From Actinocrinis sp035946395 (lineage in GTDB: Bacteria > Actinomycetota > Actinomycetes > Streptomycetales > Catenulisporaceae), in the NCBI RefSeq assembly GCF_035946395.1, contig NZ_DASYZI010000373.1, positions 1 to 64,000 on the forward strand: DNA of 64,000 nucleotides, in the 5' to 3' direction. Each line of letters starts with the position of its first letter. The stretch's first letter is position 1. Under the pieces are notes generated by a model. It did not search any database and was not told the origin of the DNA. It saw nothing but the letters and a program-made list of their open reading frames with translations. Shown one piece after another: positions 26,444 to 35,355 of the stretch. The position numbers were made by a program, and so were the translations under genes.

Positions 26444-26975
26444 TTGCGGCGCGAACCTCGGCCGCGTGCTCGCCGACTTCATCAAGACGCTGCCGGACCA
26501 CGACTTCTACGCCTTCGAACCCAACGCGGAGCTGCACACATCCCTGCGCAGTGAAGTGGAACGCACCGGCCATCCGCACGTGACGCTCTACGACAAGGCC
26601 GTTTGGACCCACGACGGAACCGCCAGCCTTTACCTCGGCCATCACGAGAGCTCGACCCTGTTGCTCGGCAAGCGAGTGCCGCCGGTCTACGACCAACAGA
26701 TCGACTACGACAATCCGCTCCCAGTCCCCTGCATCGACTTCAGTGCCTGGCTGGCGCACGAAGTCGACAGTGAGGACCAGGTCATTGTGAAGATGGACAT
26801 CGAAGGCGCCGAATACCCGGTCCTGCGCAAGATGATCCACGACGGCACGCTCGGGCTGATCTCCGTGCTCTACATCGAGTGGCACCACGACCGCTTTCCC
26901 GAAATGCCGACGCACGAGCACGAGGAACTGGCTGCGGCGGTAGCAAAGATCGTTGAGGTACGTCCGTGGGACTGA
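26424..26975 (+). CDS. FkbM-family SAM-dependent methyltransferase
   Basis: This is a 183-residue protein from GTG 26424 with AAGGAGC upstream. It begins at the Rossmann strand: IFIDCGANLGRVL, then FYAFEPNAEL, and later VIVKMDIEGAEYPVL, the FkbM family signature. Family members O-methylate sugars and polyketides. It is tightly overlapped by both neighbours, indicating a shared transcript. Confidence 0.9.
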   Translation: MRKIFIDCGANLGRVLADFIKTLPDHDFYAFEPNAELHTSLRSEVERTGHPHVTLYDKAVWTHDGTASLYLGHHESSTLLLGKRVPPVYDQQIDYDNPLPVPCIDFSAWLAHEVDSEDQVIVKMDIEGAEYPVLRKMIHDGTLGLISVLYIEWHHDRFPEMPTHEHEELAAAVAKIVEVRPWD

Positions 26976-27586
26976 CAACATCCCACGCCGACTGGCCCAC
27001 CAGGATCTACGTCGTGCGCCACGGCGAGACCGAGGAGAACCTGCTAGGCATCCACCAAGGGCACGGCATCCAGGGCCGCCTTAGCCGCCAGGGAGTCGAA
27101 GATGCCACCGAACTCGCCGCACATCTGGCCACGGTGCGTTTCGACGCGCTATTCACAGGCCCGGCCGGGCGCGCCACCGCAACAGCCGACATCCTCGCCG
27201 AGCGGCTGCGCCCCGCCGTCACGATCCACGAGCCGCGGCTGGCCGCTAAGAACAGCGGCCACCTCTCCGGCCAGCGCCGTGACCTCATCGAACAGGAAGC
27301 CGCCCGCGTCGGCACGCCCATCCATTTGTTCAAGACTCCAGGCGGCGAATCCAGCGTAGACGTCCAGCACCGGCACGTCGGCCTTTGGAACGAGCTGGCC
27401 GCTCGACCCGGCACCTTCCTCCTAGTCGGTCACGGCGCTGGCATCGCGCTCCTACTGCTGCACCTGACCGGGCACGACTACGACCGCTTCCACCAGTACG
27501 TCCACGGCTCGGCGCACCGCACCGTCATCGACGCGGGCGTTGTCGGGCACCACATCCTCGAAGTCAACGCCCCGCCGCGCGCGTAA
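26966..27586 (+). CDS. Histidine phosphatase (phosphoglycerate-mutase-like)
   Basis: This is a 206-residue protein. The catalytic motif VVRHGETEEN (phosphorylated His) and the second His in LLVGHGAG are both present. Such enzymes remove phosphate from sugars, nucleotides or cofactors. It is the last gene of the operon, overlapping the FkbM gene by 10 nt, and faces metG convergently with a 19-nt gap and no clear terminator. Confidence 0.9.
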   Translation: MGLTTSHADWPTRIYVVRHGETEENLLGIHQGHGIQGRLSRQGVEDATELAAHLATVRFDALFTGPAGRATATADILAERLRPAVTIHEPRLAAKNSGHLSGQRRDLIEQEAARVGTPIHLFKTPGGESSVDVQHRHVGLWNELAARPGTFLLVGHGAGIALLLLHLTGHDYDRFHQYVHGSAHRTVIDAGVVGHHILEVNAPPRA

Positions 27587-27605
27587 TCCGGCCGCGAACC
27601 GCCGC

Positions 27606-29300
27606 TCACACCTCGTCGGCCGGGGCTCCGAACCGCTCGCGCCAGCCCACCACGTCCTCCTCGGTGATCTTCCGGAACAGCACTGGCGGAACCGTGAACG
27701 CGGCACCAGACTTGAGCGCGTCCAAGGCTCTCACTTCGCCCTCGGTCGGCCACGGGATCTCGCGTTCCCCGAACGCCGCGTCCAGTTTCGCCGCCGTCTG
27801 CGGGATCAACGGCCGTGAGAGCGGAGCGAACAGCCTGATCAGGTTCATCGCCGTGCGCAGCGTCAATGCGGCCTCGTCTGGATCGGTCTTGATTGCCGTC
27901 CACGGCGCCTTCGTGTCCAGGTAGGCGTTCGCGGCCGACCACGCCGAGCGCAGCGCATGCGCCGCCTTGCGGAACTGGATCGCCTCCAAGTGCCCCTCGT
28001 ACTCGGCAACCAACTCGGCAATCTGCTCACCGAGCGCCGCCTCCGCCGGGCCGGGCAGCCCGCCGTCCGGCACGTTGGGCCCGAACCGCTTCGTGCTGAA
28101 GGAGAGCACTCGGTTGACCAGATTGCCCAGCGTGTCGGCCAGGTCCTTGTTGCACTGCGCGGCCAGCAGCTCCCAGGTGAAGGACACATCGTCGGACTCG
28201 GGCATGTTGGCGATCAGGAAGTAGCGCCAGTAGTCCGCAGGCAGGATCTCCAGCGCTGCGTCGGTGAAGATCCCATATTTACGGCTGGTGGAGAACTTGC
28301 CCCCGTAGTAGTTCAGCCAGTTGACACCCTTGATGTAGTCCGCCATCTTCCACGGTTCCCGCGTGCCCAGCTCCATGCCCGGGAACATGATCGTGTGGAA
28401 GGGAATGTTGTCTTTGGCCATAAACTGCGTGTAGTGCACGTCGCGCGCGTCGAACCACCATGAGCGCCAGTCGCGATGCTCGGGGTCCAGTTCGGCCCAC
28501 TCGCGCGTCGCGCCGATGTACTCGATCGGGGCGTCGAACCACACGTAGAAGACCTTGCCTTCGAAACCCGGTCGGTCCACTGGCACGCCCCAGCTGAGGT
28601 CGCGCGTGATGCCCCGATCCTCCAGCCCTTCGTTCAACCATTTGAGCGCGATCGAGGTCGTGAGTACCGGCCAGCCCTCGCGCGTGGTGATCCATTCCCG
28701 CAGTTCGTTTGCGAGCTCGGACTGCTCGAAGAACAGATGGTGGCTGTCGCGCACCTCAAGATCAGTGCTGCCGCTGATCGCCGACCGCGGATTGATCAGC
28801 TCGGTGGGATCAAGCAGGCGGGTACAGTTCTCGCACTGATCTCCGCGCGCTGCCTCGTAGCCGCAGTGCGGGCAGGTGCCGATGACATACCGGTCCGGCA
28901 GGAAACGCCCGTCGGCCACCGAGTACACCTGCTTGACCACCCGCTCGGCGATGAAGCCGTTGTCCGTCAGACGCCGGGCGAAATGCTGGGTCAGCTCACG
29001 ATTGGCCACAGACGACGAACGGCCGAAGTGATCGAACTGGAGCAGGAACCCCTCGTAGACGGCCTTCTGCGCCTCGTACTGCTGTCGACAGAACTCCTCG
29101 ACCGGCAACCCGGCCTCCTGCGCAGCGAGCTCGGCGGGCGTACCGTGCTCGTCGGTAGCGCAGATATACAGCACCTCGTGACCGCGCTCCCGCAAGTACC
29201 GCGAGTACACGTCCGCTGGCAGCATAGAGCCGACGAGATTGCCAAGATGCTTAATCCCGTTGATATACGGGAGGGCACTGGTGACCAGATATCTCGCCAT
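27606..29300 (-). CDS. metG: Methionyl-tRNA synthetase, class I
   Basis: This is a 564-residue protein. ALPYINGIKHLGN carries the HIGH-like signature. CPHCGY and CENC are the zinc-knuckle pairs near residues 145-165, KFSTSRKYG is the KMSKS-like loop and VWFDAPIEYIG is a conserved core. It charges tRNA-Met with methionine. The length fits actinomycete MetRS without the C-terminal tRNA-binding extension. ATG 29300 has a short leader with a perfect 13-bp hairpin. It lies alone between an accessory operon and a conjugative module, so a second, resistance-type copy is possible but unproven. Confidence 0.95.
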   Translation of the reverse strand: MARYLVTSALPYINGIKHLGNLVGSMLPADVYSRYLRERGHEVLYICATDEHGTPAELAAQEAGLPVEEFCRQQYEAQKAVYEGFLLQFDHFGRSSSVANRELTQHFARRLTDNGFIAERVVKQVYSVADGRFLPDRYVIGTCPHCGYEAARGDQCENCTRLLDPTELINPRSAISGSTDLEVRDSHHLFFEQSELANELREWITTREGWPVLTTSIALKWLNEGLEDRGITRDLSWGVPVDRPGFEGKVFYVWFDAPIEYIGATREWAELDPEHRDWRSWWFDARDVHYTQFMAKDNIPFHTIMFPGMELGTREPWKMADYIKGVNWLNYYGGKFSTSRKYGIFTDAALEILPADYWRYFLIANMPESDDVSFTWELLAAQCNKDLADTLGNLVNRVLSFSTKRFGPNVPDGGLPGPAEAALGEQIAELVAEYEGHLEAIQFRKAAHALRSAWSAANAYLDTKAPWTAIKTDPDEAALTLRTAMNLIRLFAPLSRPLIPQTAAKLDAAFGEREIPWPTEGEVRALDALKSGAAFTVPPVLFRKITEEDVVGWRERFGAPADEV

Positions 29301-29324
29301 GCTCGGCTACACTCCAAACGCAGA

Positions 29325-29353
29325 GGCGAAATGCCCGTGACGGGCATTTCGCC
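29325..29353 (-). promoter_or_regulatory. Perfect 13-bp hairpin in the metG leader
   Basis: Arms 29325-29337 and 29341-29353 pair without mismatch around a TGA loop. The 3' arm ends 24 nt before the metG start, leaving just room for a TTTGGAG ribosome site. It could be an attenuator or terminator. A short frame from ATG 29440 runs through it, so a leader-peptide mechanism is possible. The rest of 29301-29651 contains no gene I can support. Confidence 0.5.
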
Positions 29354-29651
29354 ATTTGGGCTAATAGGCGGTACTAGCAGCACCTCCAGCATACCGGGTG
29401 TAGCGCGACCGACGCCGACAATAGCGACTCTCGCGATCATGCTCTGACCAGATCAGAGGCCCTCTTGGTTGCTGGAGGCTCGCGACTCCGGCGAGATGGC
29501 AATAGTGGATCACAGCGCGCCCTACTCCCTCCGGCGGAGTCATCTCAAGTCTGCTGAGTTCGCGGCGCGACCTCCACGGCATCTGGTACCGCCGACATCG
29601 CTGCTGAGCGTACGTATTTTGCTCAGATCCATGAGGCGGATTAGGACGTCG

Positions 29652-32600
29652 TCAATGCCCGAGCTGGTGCTCGACCTGCGCCGGGTAGTGGACGGACGCG
29701 GTATCCCGCTGGGCGGTCGGCGACAGGCTGTGATCGCGTTGCACAAGCAGTTCGCTGTCCAGATCGCGCTTGCGGGAGGCATGAAGCGCTGCCGCCCGCT
29801 TGCTGTTGGAACTGTGCGGTGAGGGTCGACGACGGCTTGCAGATTGTGCGTCGTCCTCGCCTTCTGAGGTCGGGCTAAGTGCGCGCAGGGCTTGCCGATA
29901 GGTGTGGTGGTCGGCGCTCTCGGCAGGGATGAACGGTCCGAGGGGCTGGGTCGGATCTGCGTCAGTGATCTGGTACTGGTCTCGGAAAGCCGCGACGATG
30001 GCGATGCGGTCCACAAGCAGGTCCGCTGCCCATACTGGCTGCTCCTTTGCCGCGAGTTGCTGGAGTTCCTGGACGCGCATCTCCGTGAGGTCGCCGAGTG
30101 TTCGCAGGTAGCTGTGCAGTTCGGGGTCTAGGTTCGTGTGGCTGCGGGCGGGTATGGTCAGCCACTTCGGCTGGCCGGATTCGTCGGTCACGGTGCCGGT
30201 GGGGCGCTTGTCGAGGTAGGTGTTGATGCGTAGGTCGAGTCGTTCGGCCGGGTCGCTGACTCCGGTCAGGTTCTCGCGGTCGGCGGCTTGCTTGAGAAGG
30301 AAGTCGCCGTGGTGTCCGGCCTGTTCGGCGGCGATGAGTGTGCGGCGCAGGCTCGCCCACGTTGGCGAGTCGGTTACTGCCTGCGCGAGTTCGTCGTCGA
30401 AGGTGTCGTGCACCAGGCGGTGGTAGCCCGGTCGGGAGACGATCTCCAGGGTGTGCTGGAAGTACGGTGCGAGCGTTGCGAGCGAGCCTGCGAGGCGCTG
30501 GCTTTCGCGCATCGCCTCGGTGGCCGATAGTTCGGCGCCCTCGGTGTTGATGATGCGTAGCAGGATTTCCATGCCCGCGTACGCGCGCGGGTCGTTGCGC
30601 GGGTAATCGGTCCGCTCGTCCTCGTCCAGCGGCAGGATGTCGTGGGTTGCGACGTACAGGGTCGTGTGGAACTGCGCGCGGGTGAGCGCGACGTAGAGCT
30701 CTTCGCGGGTCATCTCCTCCGTGATCAGGGGGTGGGCGGTTTCGACGGTCAGTCCCTGGGTGCGGATGACGGTGGAGGCGTAGAGGAGCTGGACGTGCTC
30801 GCGCACGTACTCGGCTGGGAGCGTCAGGCGTCCGTGGTGTTTGTCGTGTTCCACGGTCAAGGCGCCGTCGTCGTGGCGGGCCAGGACGGTCCAGCCGTCG
30901 CCGTTCTTGACGAAGTCGCGCCCGCCGTGTGTGAGCAGTTTGCGGTTGTTGTCGCGGGTGATGATCCAGTCCCCGACACCTGCGAGGTTACCGTCACGCA
31001 GCTCGACGCCGTCGACTTCGACCTGTCCGGCGGCCACGCGGTCTTCGCGTGCCTGCGCGGATAGTCGTGTGGTGTCGATGCCGGTTGCGGCGGTCAGGAT
31101 GGTCTTCTTGCCGGCCAGCATGTCGGTGCGCCAGCCCTGGTAGGCAGCTTCGGTCATGCCGTCGCGGGAGCCGGTGTGGATGCGGTGGTTCTCGGTGTAG
31201 AAGTCGAGTGCGCTGGCGTCGCCCACGCGCAGCTTGAGGGTAGCTGCGGCCTCGGCGGGGTTGGCGAAGCGGTAGAGCGTGGTCAGCTCGATGGCTCCGG
31301 CGTCGTGGGCGAGGAGGCGCAGGGCGCCGCCGGATTCGATGGCGCCGAGCTGGCGGTAGTCGCCGAGCAGCACGATGCGCGTCTGGTGCTCCCGGGCGAT
31401 GGTGAGCAGGCGATCGAGGTTGGGGGTTCCGGCAAGTCCGGCCTCGTCGACGAGGATGACATCGCCGGCGCGCACCTGGAGGTGCTGGAGCGCTACGGGA
31501 ACCCGGCTGCCGGAACGCAGGCGATCGGCGTGGTATCCGTCGAGGTGTTCGTAGACGAACTTGTGCAGGTTCTCGGCTGGGACGCCGAGCTGCCGCGCTA
31601 GGACCGCGGCCGAGGCGGAGGAGGTGGCCAGCGGGATGACGCGGTGGCCGGCTTCGCGGGTGAGCGCGGTGAACGCGGTCATCGCGGTGGTCTTGCCGGA
31701 GCCAGCCGGGCCGAGGCCGACGGTGATGCGGGCGGGGTGGCAGGCGAAGCGGATCGCCAGTTCCCGCTGACCAGGGTCGAGGGTGCGGCCGGATTCGCGC
31801 TCGACGCCGGCGAGCAGGATGTGCGCGATCTGCGGGTCCATGGTGGGTACGAACTCGTGCTGGGCGGCGTGCAACAGCCGCTGCTCGGCGGTGAGGATGC
31901 GGGCGCTGGTGTAGCGCTCGGCGGCGTGCTGGGTGAAGACGGACTCGCCGTCGTTGCGGCGCAGCTGCTTGGGCTCGTTGGTGAGTGGAGGGGCGTTGAC
32001 GCGCACGGCGTGGCGGTCGCTGGTGGCCTCTTGCACCACGAGGGCGACGGTTCGCTTCTGCTCGTCGAGGCTGTTGAATCGGTGCTCGGCACGCAGGAGG
32101 CGTTCGGCTTCGGCGTGCAGATTCCAGCGCGTCCAGGTGGAGCGGGACTCTTCGACGGTTGCGGTGACCTTCGCCGCGAGGGCGCCGATGTTCAAGGTCT
32201 CGGCGCCGATGGTCTGGGGTCGCGCGGGGACGGCGTCGGTGATGGCGCGCACTCCGGCCGGTCCGAAGGTGGCCAGCAGCGAGGCGTGCCAGGTCCCGCG
32301 CATCGCGGCGAGCGAGCGGGGCTGCTTCTTGTGCTGGCGGGTCTCCAGCGTGGCCTGGCGGGCGAGTTGGTAGGCGGCCTTTCGGCTGGGGTCGTAGCCG
32401 TGCTCGCGTCGGTAGGTGCGCACCAGTTCGGCGTAGCGGGCTTCGAGCGCCGTGCGCCGGGAGGAGTAGTGGTCGATCATCGTCAGCGGGATTCCGGTGA
32501 CCTCGCGGACCGGCTGCTTGCCGTCCGGCGTGTCTTCCCGGGGGGAGAACCCGATGCCGAACCGCGTGCTGACGATGGTCTCCAGGGCGGTGTTGTAGTG

Positions 32601-33446
32601 CTCCGAGGCGGCCACGGTCATCCGGAAAAGCGCACGGGCGTCGAGCGAGCGCCAGATGCCGTCAACGCCCTGCACCTTGTTGCTTACGACGTAGTGCGTG
32701 TGCAGGTTGGGGTCGCCGTCGCGTGAGTCGTAGTGGTCGAACGCGACCGCGACCATGCCGCGGGTGGCGATCTGGGCGATGCCGTTGCGGCCGGTGCGGG
32801 TGAAGGCGGCGTGTGTTTCCAGCATGTCCAGCGCGGAGGCCATCGCCTCCTGATGGGCTTGGCGGATGCCGGCTCGGACTTGCGGGTCCGGGTGCAGCGC
32901 CCAGAGCAGTGCGATGGACTTGACCGGCGAGAAAACGAGATCGTAGCCGGCGACCGCGGCGCGCTGCGCGCGGGCTTCGAGCACCATCGCGCGCTTGGCA
33001 TCGGCCTCGGTCGGCTCGCGGCCGGTCTCCTCGCGGATGGCGTCGAGTCGCTGGTCCACGCGCTTTTGGAAGTGCTCGGGCGGTTCGTAGCTGCGGAAGG
33101 GTCCGCCGAGTTCGGCGGCCTTGTCCGCAGCCTGCTGAACCTTCTTGGCGTGGGCCGGAGTGAGGTCTTCGCGCAGGTGCTCGGCGAGGTATTCCTTCTT
33201 GATTCGCTCGGCCTCGGGGTGGATGCCCAGGCCGAACAGGTTGCGCATGGCCTGCTCGGTGACCTCGCGGGTTCGCAGGTCCAGCGTGGCCAGTCCGCGG
33301 CCGGCCCAGCGTCCGGGCGGGTTGCCCTCGGCGGTGTAGTAGTCGGTGGCGTCCTGGCCGCGTTCGCGCTGTACGTCGCCGCCTGCGATGTGGCGGGTCA
33401 GGTAGGTGTAGCCGTCTCCGGCGGTCAGCTTGTGAAGGGACAACAC
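29652..33446 (-). CDS. MobF-family conjugative relaxase-helicase (TraA/TrwC-like)
   Basis: This is a 1264-residue protein. The N-terminal relaxase has catalytic Tyr candidates near residues 14-36 (GYTYL and DYYTAEG) and the metal-binding HTH triad in NLHTHYVVSNKVQ near residue 245. The C-terminal part is a RecD-like helicase with Walker A GPAGSGKTTA near residue 580, Walker B ILVDEAGL near residue 667 and LLGDYRQL. It nicks and unwinds DNA for conjugative transfer. GTG 33446 is preceded by GGGAGGTG. Its presence defines this region as a mobilisable plasmid or integrative element. Confidence 0.93.
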   Translation of the reverse strand: MLSLHKLTAGDGYTYLTRHIAGGDVQRERGQDATDYYTAEGNPPGRWAGRGLATLDLRTREVTEQAMRNLFGLGIHPEAERIKKEYLAEHLREDLTPAHAKKVQQAADKAAELGGPFRSYEPPEHFQKRVDQRLDAIREETGREPTEADAKRAMVLEARAQRAAVAGYDLVFSPVKSIALLWALHPDPQVRAGIRQAHQEAMASALDMLETHAAFTRTGRNGIAQIATRGMVAVAFDHYDSRDGDPNLHTHYVVSNKVQGVDGIWRSLDARALFRMTVAASEHYNTALETIVSTRFGIGFSPREDTPDGKQPVREVTGIPLTMIDHYSSRRTALEARYAELVRTYRREHGYDPSRKAAYQLARQATLETRQHKKQPRSLAAMRGTWHASLLATFGPAGVRAITDAVPARPQTIGAETLNIGALAAKVTATVEESRSTWTRWNLHAEAERLLRAEHRFNSLDEQKRTVALVVQEATSDRHAVRVNAPPLTNEPKQLRRNDGESVFTQHAAERYTSARILTAEQRLLHAAQHEFVPTMDPQIAHILLAGVERESGRTLDPGQRELAIRFACHPARITVGLGPAGSGKTTAMTAFTALTREAGHRVIPLATSSASAAVLARQLGVPAENLHKFVYEHLDGYHADRLRSGSRVPVALQHLQVRAGDVILVDEAGLAGTPNLDRLLTIAREHQTRIVLLGDYRQLGAIESGGALRLLAHDAGAIELTTLYRFANPAEAAATLKLRVGDASALDFYTENHRIHTGSRDGMTEAAYQGWRTDMLAGKKTILTAATGIDTTRLSAQAREDRVAAGQVEVDGVELRDGNLAGVGDWIITRDNNRKLLTHGGRDFVKNGDGWTVLARHDDGALTVEHDKHHGRLTLPAEYVREHVQLLYASTVIRTQGLTVETAHPLITEEMTREELYVALTRAQFHTTLYVATHDILPLDEDERTDYPRNDPRAYAGMEILLRIINTEGAELSATEAMRESQRLAGSLATLAPYFQHTLEIVSRPGYHRLVHDTFDDELAQAVTDSPTWASLRRTLIAAEQAGHHGDFLLKQAADRENLTGVSDPAERLDLRINTYLDKRPTGTVTDESGQPKWLTIPARSHTNLDPELHSYLRTLGDLTEMRVQELQQLAAKEQPVWAADLLVDRIAIVAAFRDQYQITDADPTQPLGPFIPAESADHHTYRQALRALSPTSEGEDDAQSASRRRPSPHSSNSKRAAALHASRKRDLDSELLVQRDHSLSPTAQRDTASVHYPAQVEHQLGH

Positions 33447-33506
33447 GCGGCCACACCTCCCGTCTTCAGCAGCCCACTCACGACAGATCCGTAAACTAAA
33501 AAATAC

Positions 33507-33512
33507 AGTCTA
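33507..33512 (-). promoter_or_regulatory. Probable -10 element (TAGACT) of the relaxase promoter
   Basis: On the minus strand TAGACT lies about 61 nt before the relaxase GTG, in the most A/T-rich stretch of the region. A TTGCAT -35-like sequence lies 19 nt further upstream, slightly too far for an ideal fit. TAGACT-type -10 boxes recur in this window, so this is a fair but unproven call. Confidence 0.4.
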
Positions 33513-33534
33513 GCCGGTCCGGATGCTGGTGATG

Positions 33535-33664
33535 CAAGAGGTGTCTTGTTGAGGGAGGGTCGGGGTGACGGATGGCTGGCTGGGAAGGTGGTGGGTCGGC
33601 GATGTTTGTGCAGGTGGAAATGGTGGTGTGGTTAGCTGATTGGCGAGTGGTGGGGGTTCTGGGG
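33535..33664. other. Strand-asymmetric G/T-rich region upstream of the relaxase (oriT candidate)
   Basis: On the plus strand this stretch is almost free of C and rich in GGTGG-type runs; its complement is C/A-rich. It encodes no believable protein: the minus frames are Pro/Thr/Ser low-complexity. Strong strand asymmetry directly upstream of a MobF relaxase gene is a common place for an origin of transfer. I see no clear nick-site consensus. Confidence 0.35.
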
Positions 33665-33736
33665 TTGACAAAAGGTCGTATGCTGATGACGACATGGCGG
33701 AACGGTTCCGGTCTCACAGCGACACATGGAGGGTGA

Positions 33737-34099
33737 ATGGCGCGGCGCGGCAGCGGGATTCGGCTGGCGGCTCTCAAGGCGGCGCAGGAGGCGCTGCGGG
33801 AGGAACAGGAGGCTCAGCAGCAGCAACTGCGGATCAAGACGGAGGCGGTGGCGGCGGTGCTGGACGCGCGATCGCAAGCGTCCCGAGTGCGGGCCAGGGG
33901 CAAGGCGGCGATCGAGCGCCTGCGCGAGGAGGCCGAGCGGGACGCGGCCCCGTTCGAGGAGCGAGCCCGAGCAGGCTTGCGCGTCCTGCGAGGACTGAGC
34001 GCGAGCAATGCGGAGGTTGCTGCGCTGTGCGGGCTCACGGCGAAAGAGGTGCGCGACGCGCTGTCGGCTCCGTGCGCGTCGTCGGCTGACGCGAAGTAG
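33737..34099 (+). CDS. Small coiled-coil protein, possible mobilisation accessory
   Basis: This is a 120-residue protein from ATG 33737 with a GAGGGTGA site. Residues 8-80 form a long, charged, Gln/Glu/Arg-rich helix typical of a coiled coil. The C-terminal 35 residues (LSASNAEVAALCGLTAKEVRDAL) look like a small helix-turn-helix. It is divergent from the relaxase and adjacent to the oriT candidate. This position fits a DNA-binding relaxosome accessory factor, by inference. Confidence 0.65.
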   Translation: MARRGSGIRLAALKAAQEALREEQEAQQQQLRIKTEAVAAVLDARSQASRVRARGKAAIERLREEAERDAAPFEERARAGLRVLRGLSASNAEVAALCGLTAKEVRDALSAPCASSADAK

Positions 34100-34172
34100 G
34101 CCGCCGTGCGCGAGGTCGGCGACTGGGAGGTGGTCAAGCCGGTGACGCTCTCGGCCTAGCGGACATGCAGTT

Positions 34173-34209
34173 CTCGGAGGGCCGCCGCGCGATCCGGCGG
34201 TCCTCCGAG
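34173..34209. terminator. Bidirectional terminator hairpin
   Basis: A 15-bp stem (arms 34173-34187 and 34195-34209, one G-T pair) with a 7-nt loop lies between the convergent genes ending at 34099 and 34219. It is well placed to stop transcription from both sides. Confidence 0.75.
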
Positions 34210-34218
34210 CTGTCTGGA

Positions 34219-34692
34219 CTACAGGGCGCGGACGAGGCGGTTGAGTGCGTCGAACGCCGCGCTGGCTCCGGCCTGGTGGGCGGTGACGAGCTGTTCGAAA
34301 GTCGCCCGGTGGCGGCGAAGGCGCTCGACGTGCAGGGGCATCCGGCGCTGGGTGCGACGGGTGCGGTAGTTGGCCCGGAAGAGGGTTTCGGCGTAGGCGT
34401 GCTCCCAGAGGGTGTACGCCAGCTCGTGCGCGGCGAGCAGTTGCGGGTTCGCGCCGAGGCGGCAGGTGCAGCGGGAGCTGTAGCGCACGGCCTTGGCGAT
34501 GTAGTCGGCCATCGCGTTGAAATCGTCGAGCGCCGTCGGGGTTTCGCCGGTCGGCGGCAGGATCGGCAGGTGCTCGCAGGGCATGACGTCGCGGGCGAGT
34601 TGGTCGACGGCGCGCAGGTGCCCGGCGACGGCGATCAAATCGGGCAGGTTGTGGCGAGTGTGCTTGGTGTCGGGCAGCGGATCGAGGATCAC
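34219..34692 (-). CDS. Hypothetical plasmid-type protein
   Basis: This is a 157-residue protein. GTG 34692 is chosen because AAAGG precedes it and protein-like sequence starts there; the frame upstream is a shadow of the next gene. It is mostly helical, with a CRL/TCR cluster around residue 75 and Arg-rich segments near the C-terminus (TRRTQRRMPLHVERLRRHR). No family was recognised. It follows the 34751-35035 gene on the same strand by 58 nt. Confidence 0.6.
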   Translation of the reverse strand: MILDPLPDTKHTRHNLPDLIAVAGHLRAVDQLARDVMPCEHLPILPPTGETPTALDDFNAMADYIAKAVRYSSRCTCRLGANPQLLAAHELAYTLWEHAYAETLFRANYRTRRTQRRMPLHVERLRRHRATFEQLVTAHQAGASAAFDALNRLVRAL

Positions 34693-34750
34693 GGGTCGCG
34701 CCTTTCGCGAATCGGGCGCCAGGGCACGCACGGCGCCCCGGCCGGAGGAA

Positions 34751-35035
34751 TCAGGGGGAGAGGAGTTCGAGCTGTTCCCAGTCGCCGGCCGGGGCATGAC
34801 GGCGCAGTGCGGCGGCGAGGGAGGCGCGCGTGATGGAGCGGGGCGCGGCGGCCAGCAGGGATTGGGTGTCCTTGCCGGCGGCGAGGTAGGCGTCATACAG
34901 CTCGCGGTAGCGGCGCGTCTCGGCGTCGCCGAGGCCGGCGCGGGTGGCCTGGTACTCGCATTCGGCTTCGAGCAGCCGGGTGAGCGTGTTCGTGTCGAGA
35001 GCGGAGCGGGGCTGATCAAGGTCGGGTTCGGTCAT
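34751..35035 (-). CDS. Small helical hypothetical protein
   Basis: This is a 94-residue protein from ATG 35035, with GGGAG about 8 nt upstream. It is acidic at the N-terminus and wholly helical in appearance (LTRLLEAECEYQATRAGL, YRELYDAYLAAG). No family was recognised. It is first in a two-gene minus-strand unit with 34219-34692. Confidence 0.6.
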   Translation of the reverse strand: MTEPDLDQPRSALDTNTLTRLLEAECEYQATRAGLGDAETRRYRELYDAYLAAGKDTQSLLAAAPRSITRASLAAALRRHAPAGDWEQLELLSP

Positions 35036-35355
35036 GGATGTGCTCCCGCGTGTGCCGAGCGGTTCGGGGTTCGCCGGAGGTCCGGCGTGGACGGGCTCGG
35101 CCCACCGGAGGGCTGCGGACTGCGCAACCCCCGGCAGAGCGACGCAGGAGCGTGGGGTTGCGCCGGTCGCAGGTTTCTGGTGCCCCTGCGGCGGAACACG
35201 CGGGCGGCCGGCTCTCCGATGACCGACGGCGGCACGGGTCGAGTCCCGTGTCCGACACGGCGATCGGCGTGTAGCCGGCAGAGACCCGCCCGGATGGCCG
35301 GATCTGAGACGCGGCACGCCCGGACCGGTCCGAGGATGGTCGCCGGGAGTGCGGG
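35036..35355. other. 320-nt divergent intergenic region with inverted repeats
   Basis: This lies between divergent genes. It holds a perfect 10-bp inverted repeat (GCGCAACCCC at 35122-35131, complement at 35154-35163, 22-nt spacer) and a CACGGG/CCCGTG hairpin near 35236-35253. These could be operators, an origin-type structure or part of the promoters for both genes. No small gene is convincing. Confidence 0.4.

Noticed and set aside
28476..29447. 323-residue plus-strand frame over metG
   Set aside because: Antisense to metG, whose MetRS motifs are unmistakable.
29301..29480. T-box riboswitch in the metG leader
   Set aside because: A TAGTACCGCC stretch on the minus strand hints at the T-box core, but no specifier loop, AGTA bulge or antiterminator partner could be built, and the hairpin stands too close to the start.
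31644..32726. 360-residue plus-strand frame
   Set aside because: Antisense to the MobF relaxase coding region; Gly/Val/Gln-rich shadow with no ribosome site.
33496..33777. Pro/Thr/Ser-rich minus-strand frame before the relaxase
   Set aside because: Low-complexity product with no good start; better explained as strand-asymmetric non-coding DNA.
35230..35262. tRNA 3' end (possible attachment site)
   Set aside because: The CACGGG-TCGAGT-CCCGTG stretch resembles a T-arm but lacks the full TTC loop, and no acceptor, D-arm or anticodon arm is found around it.
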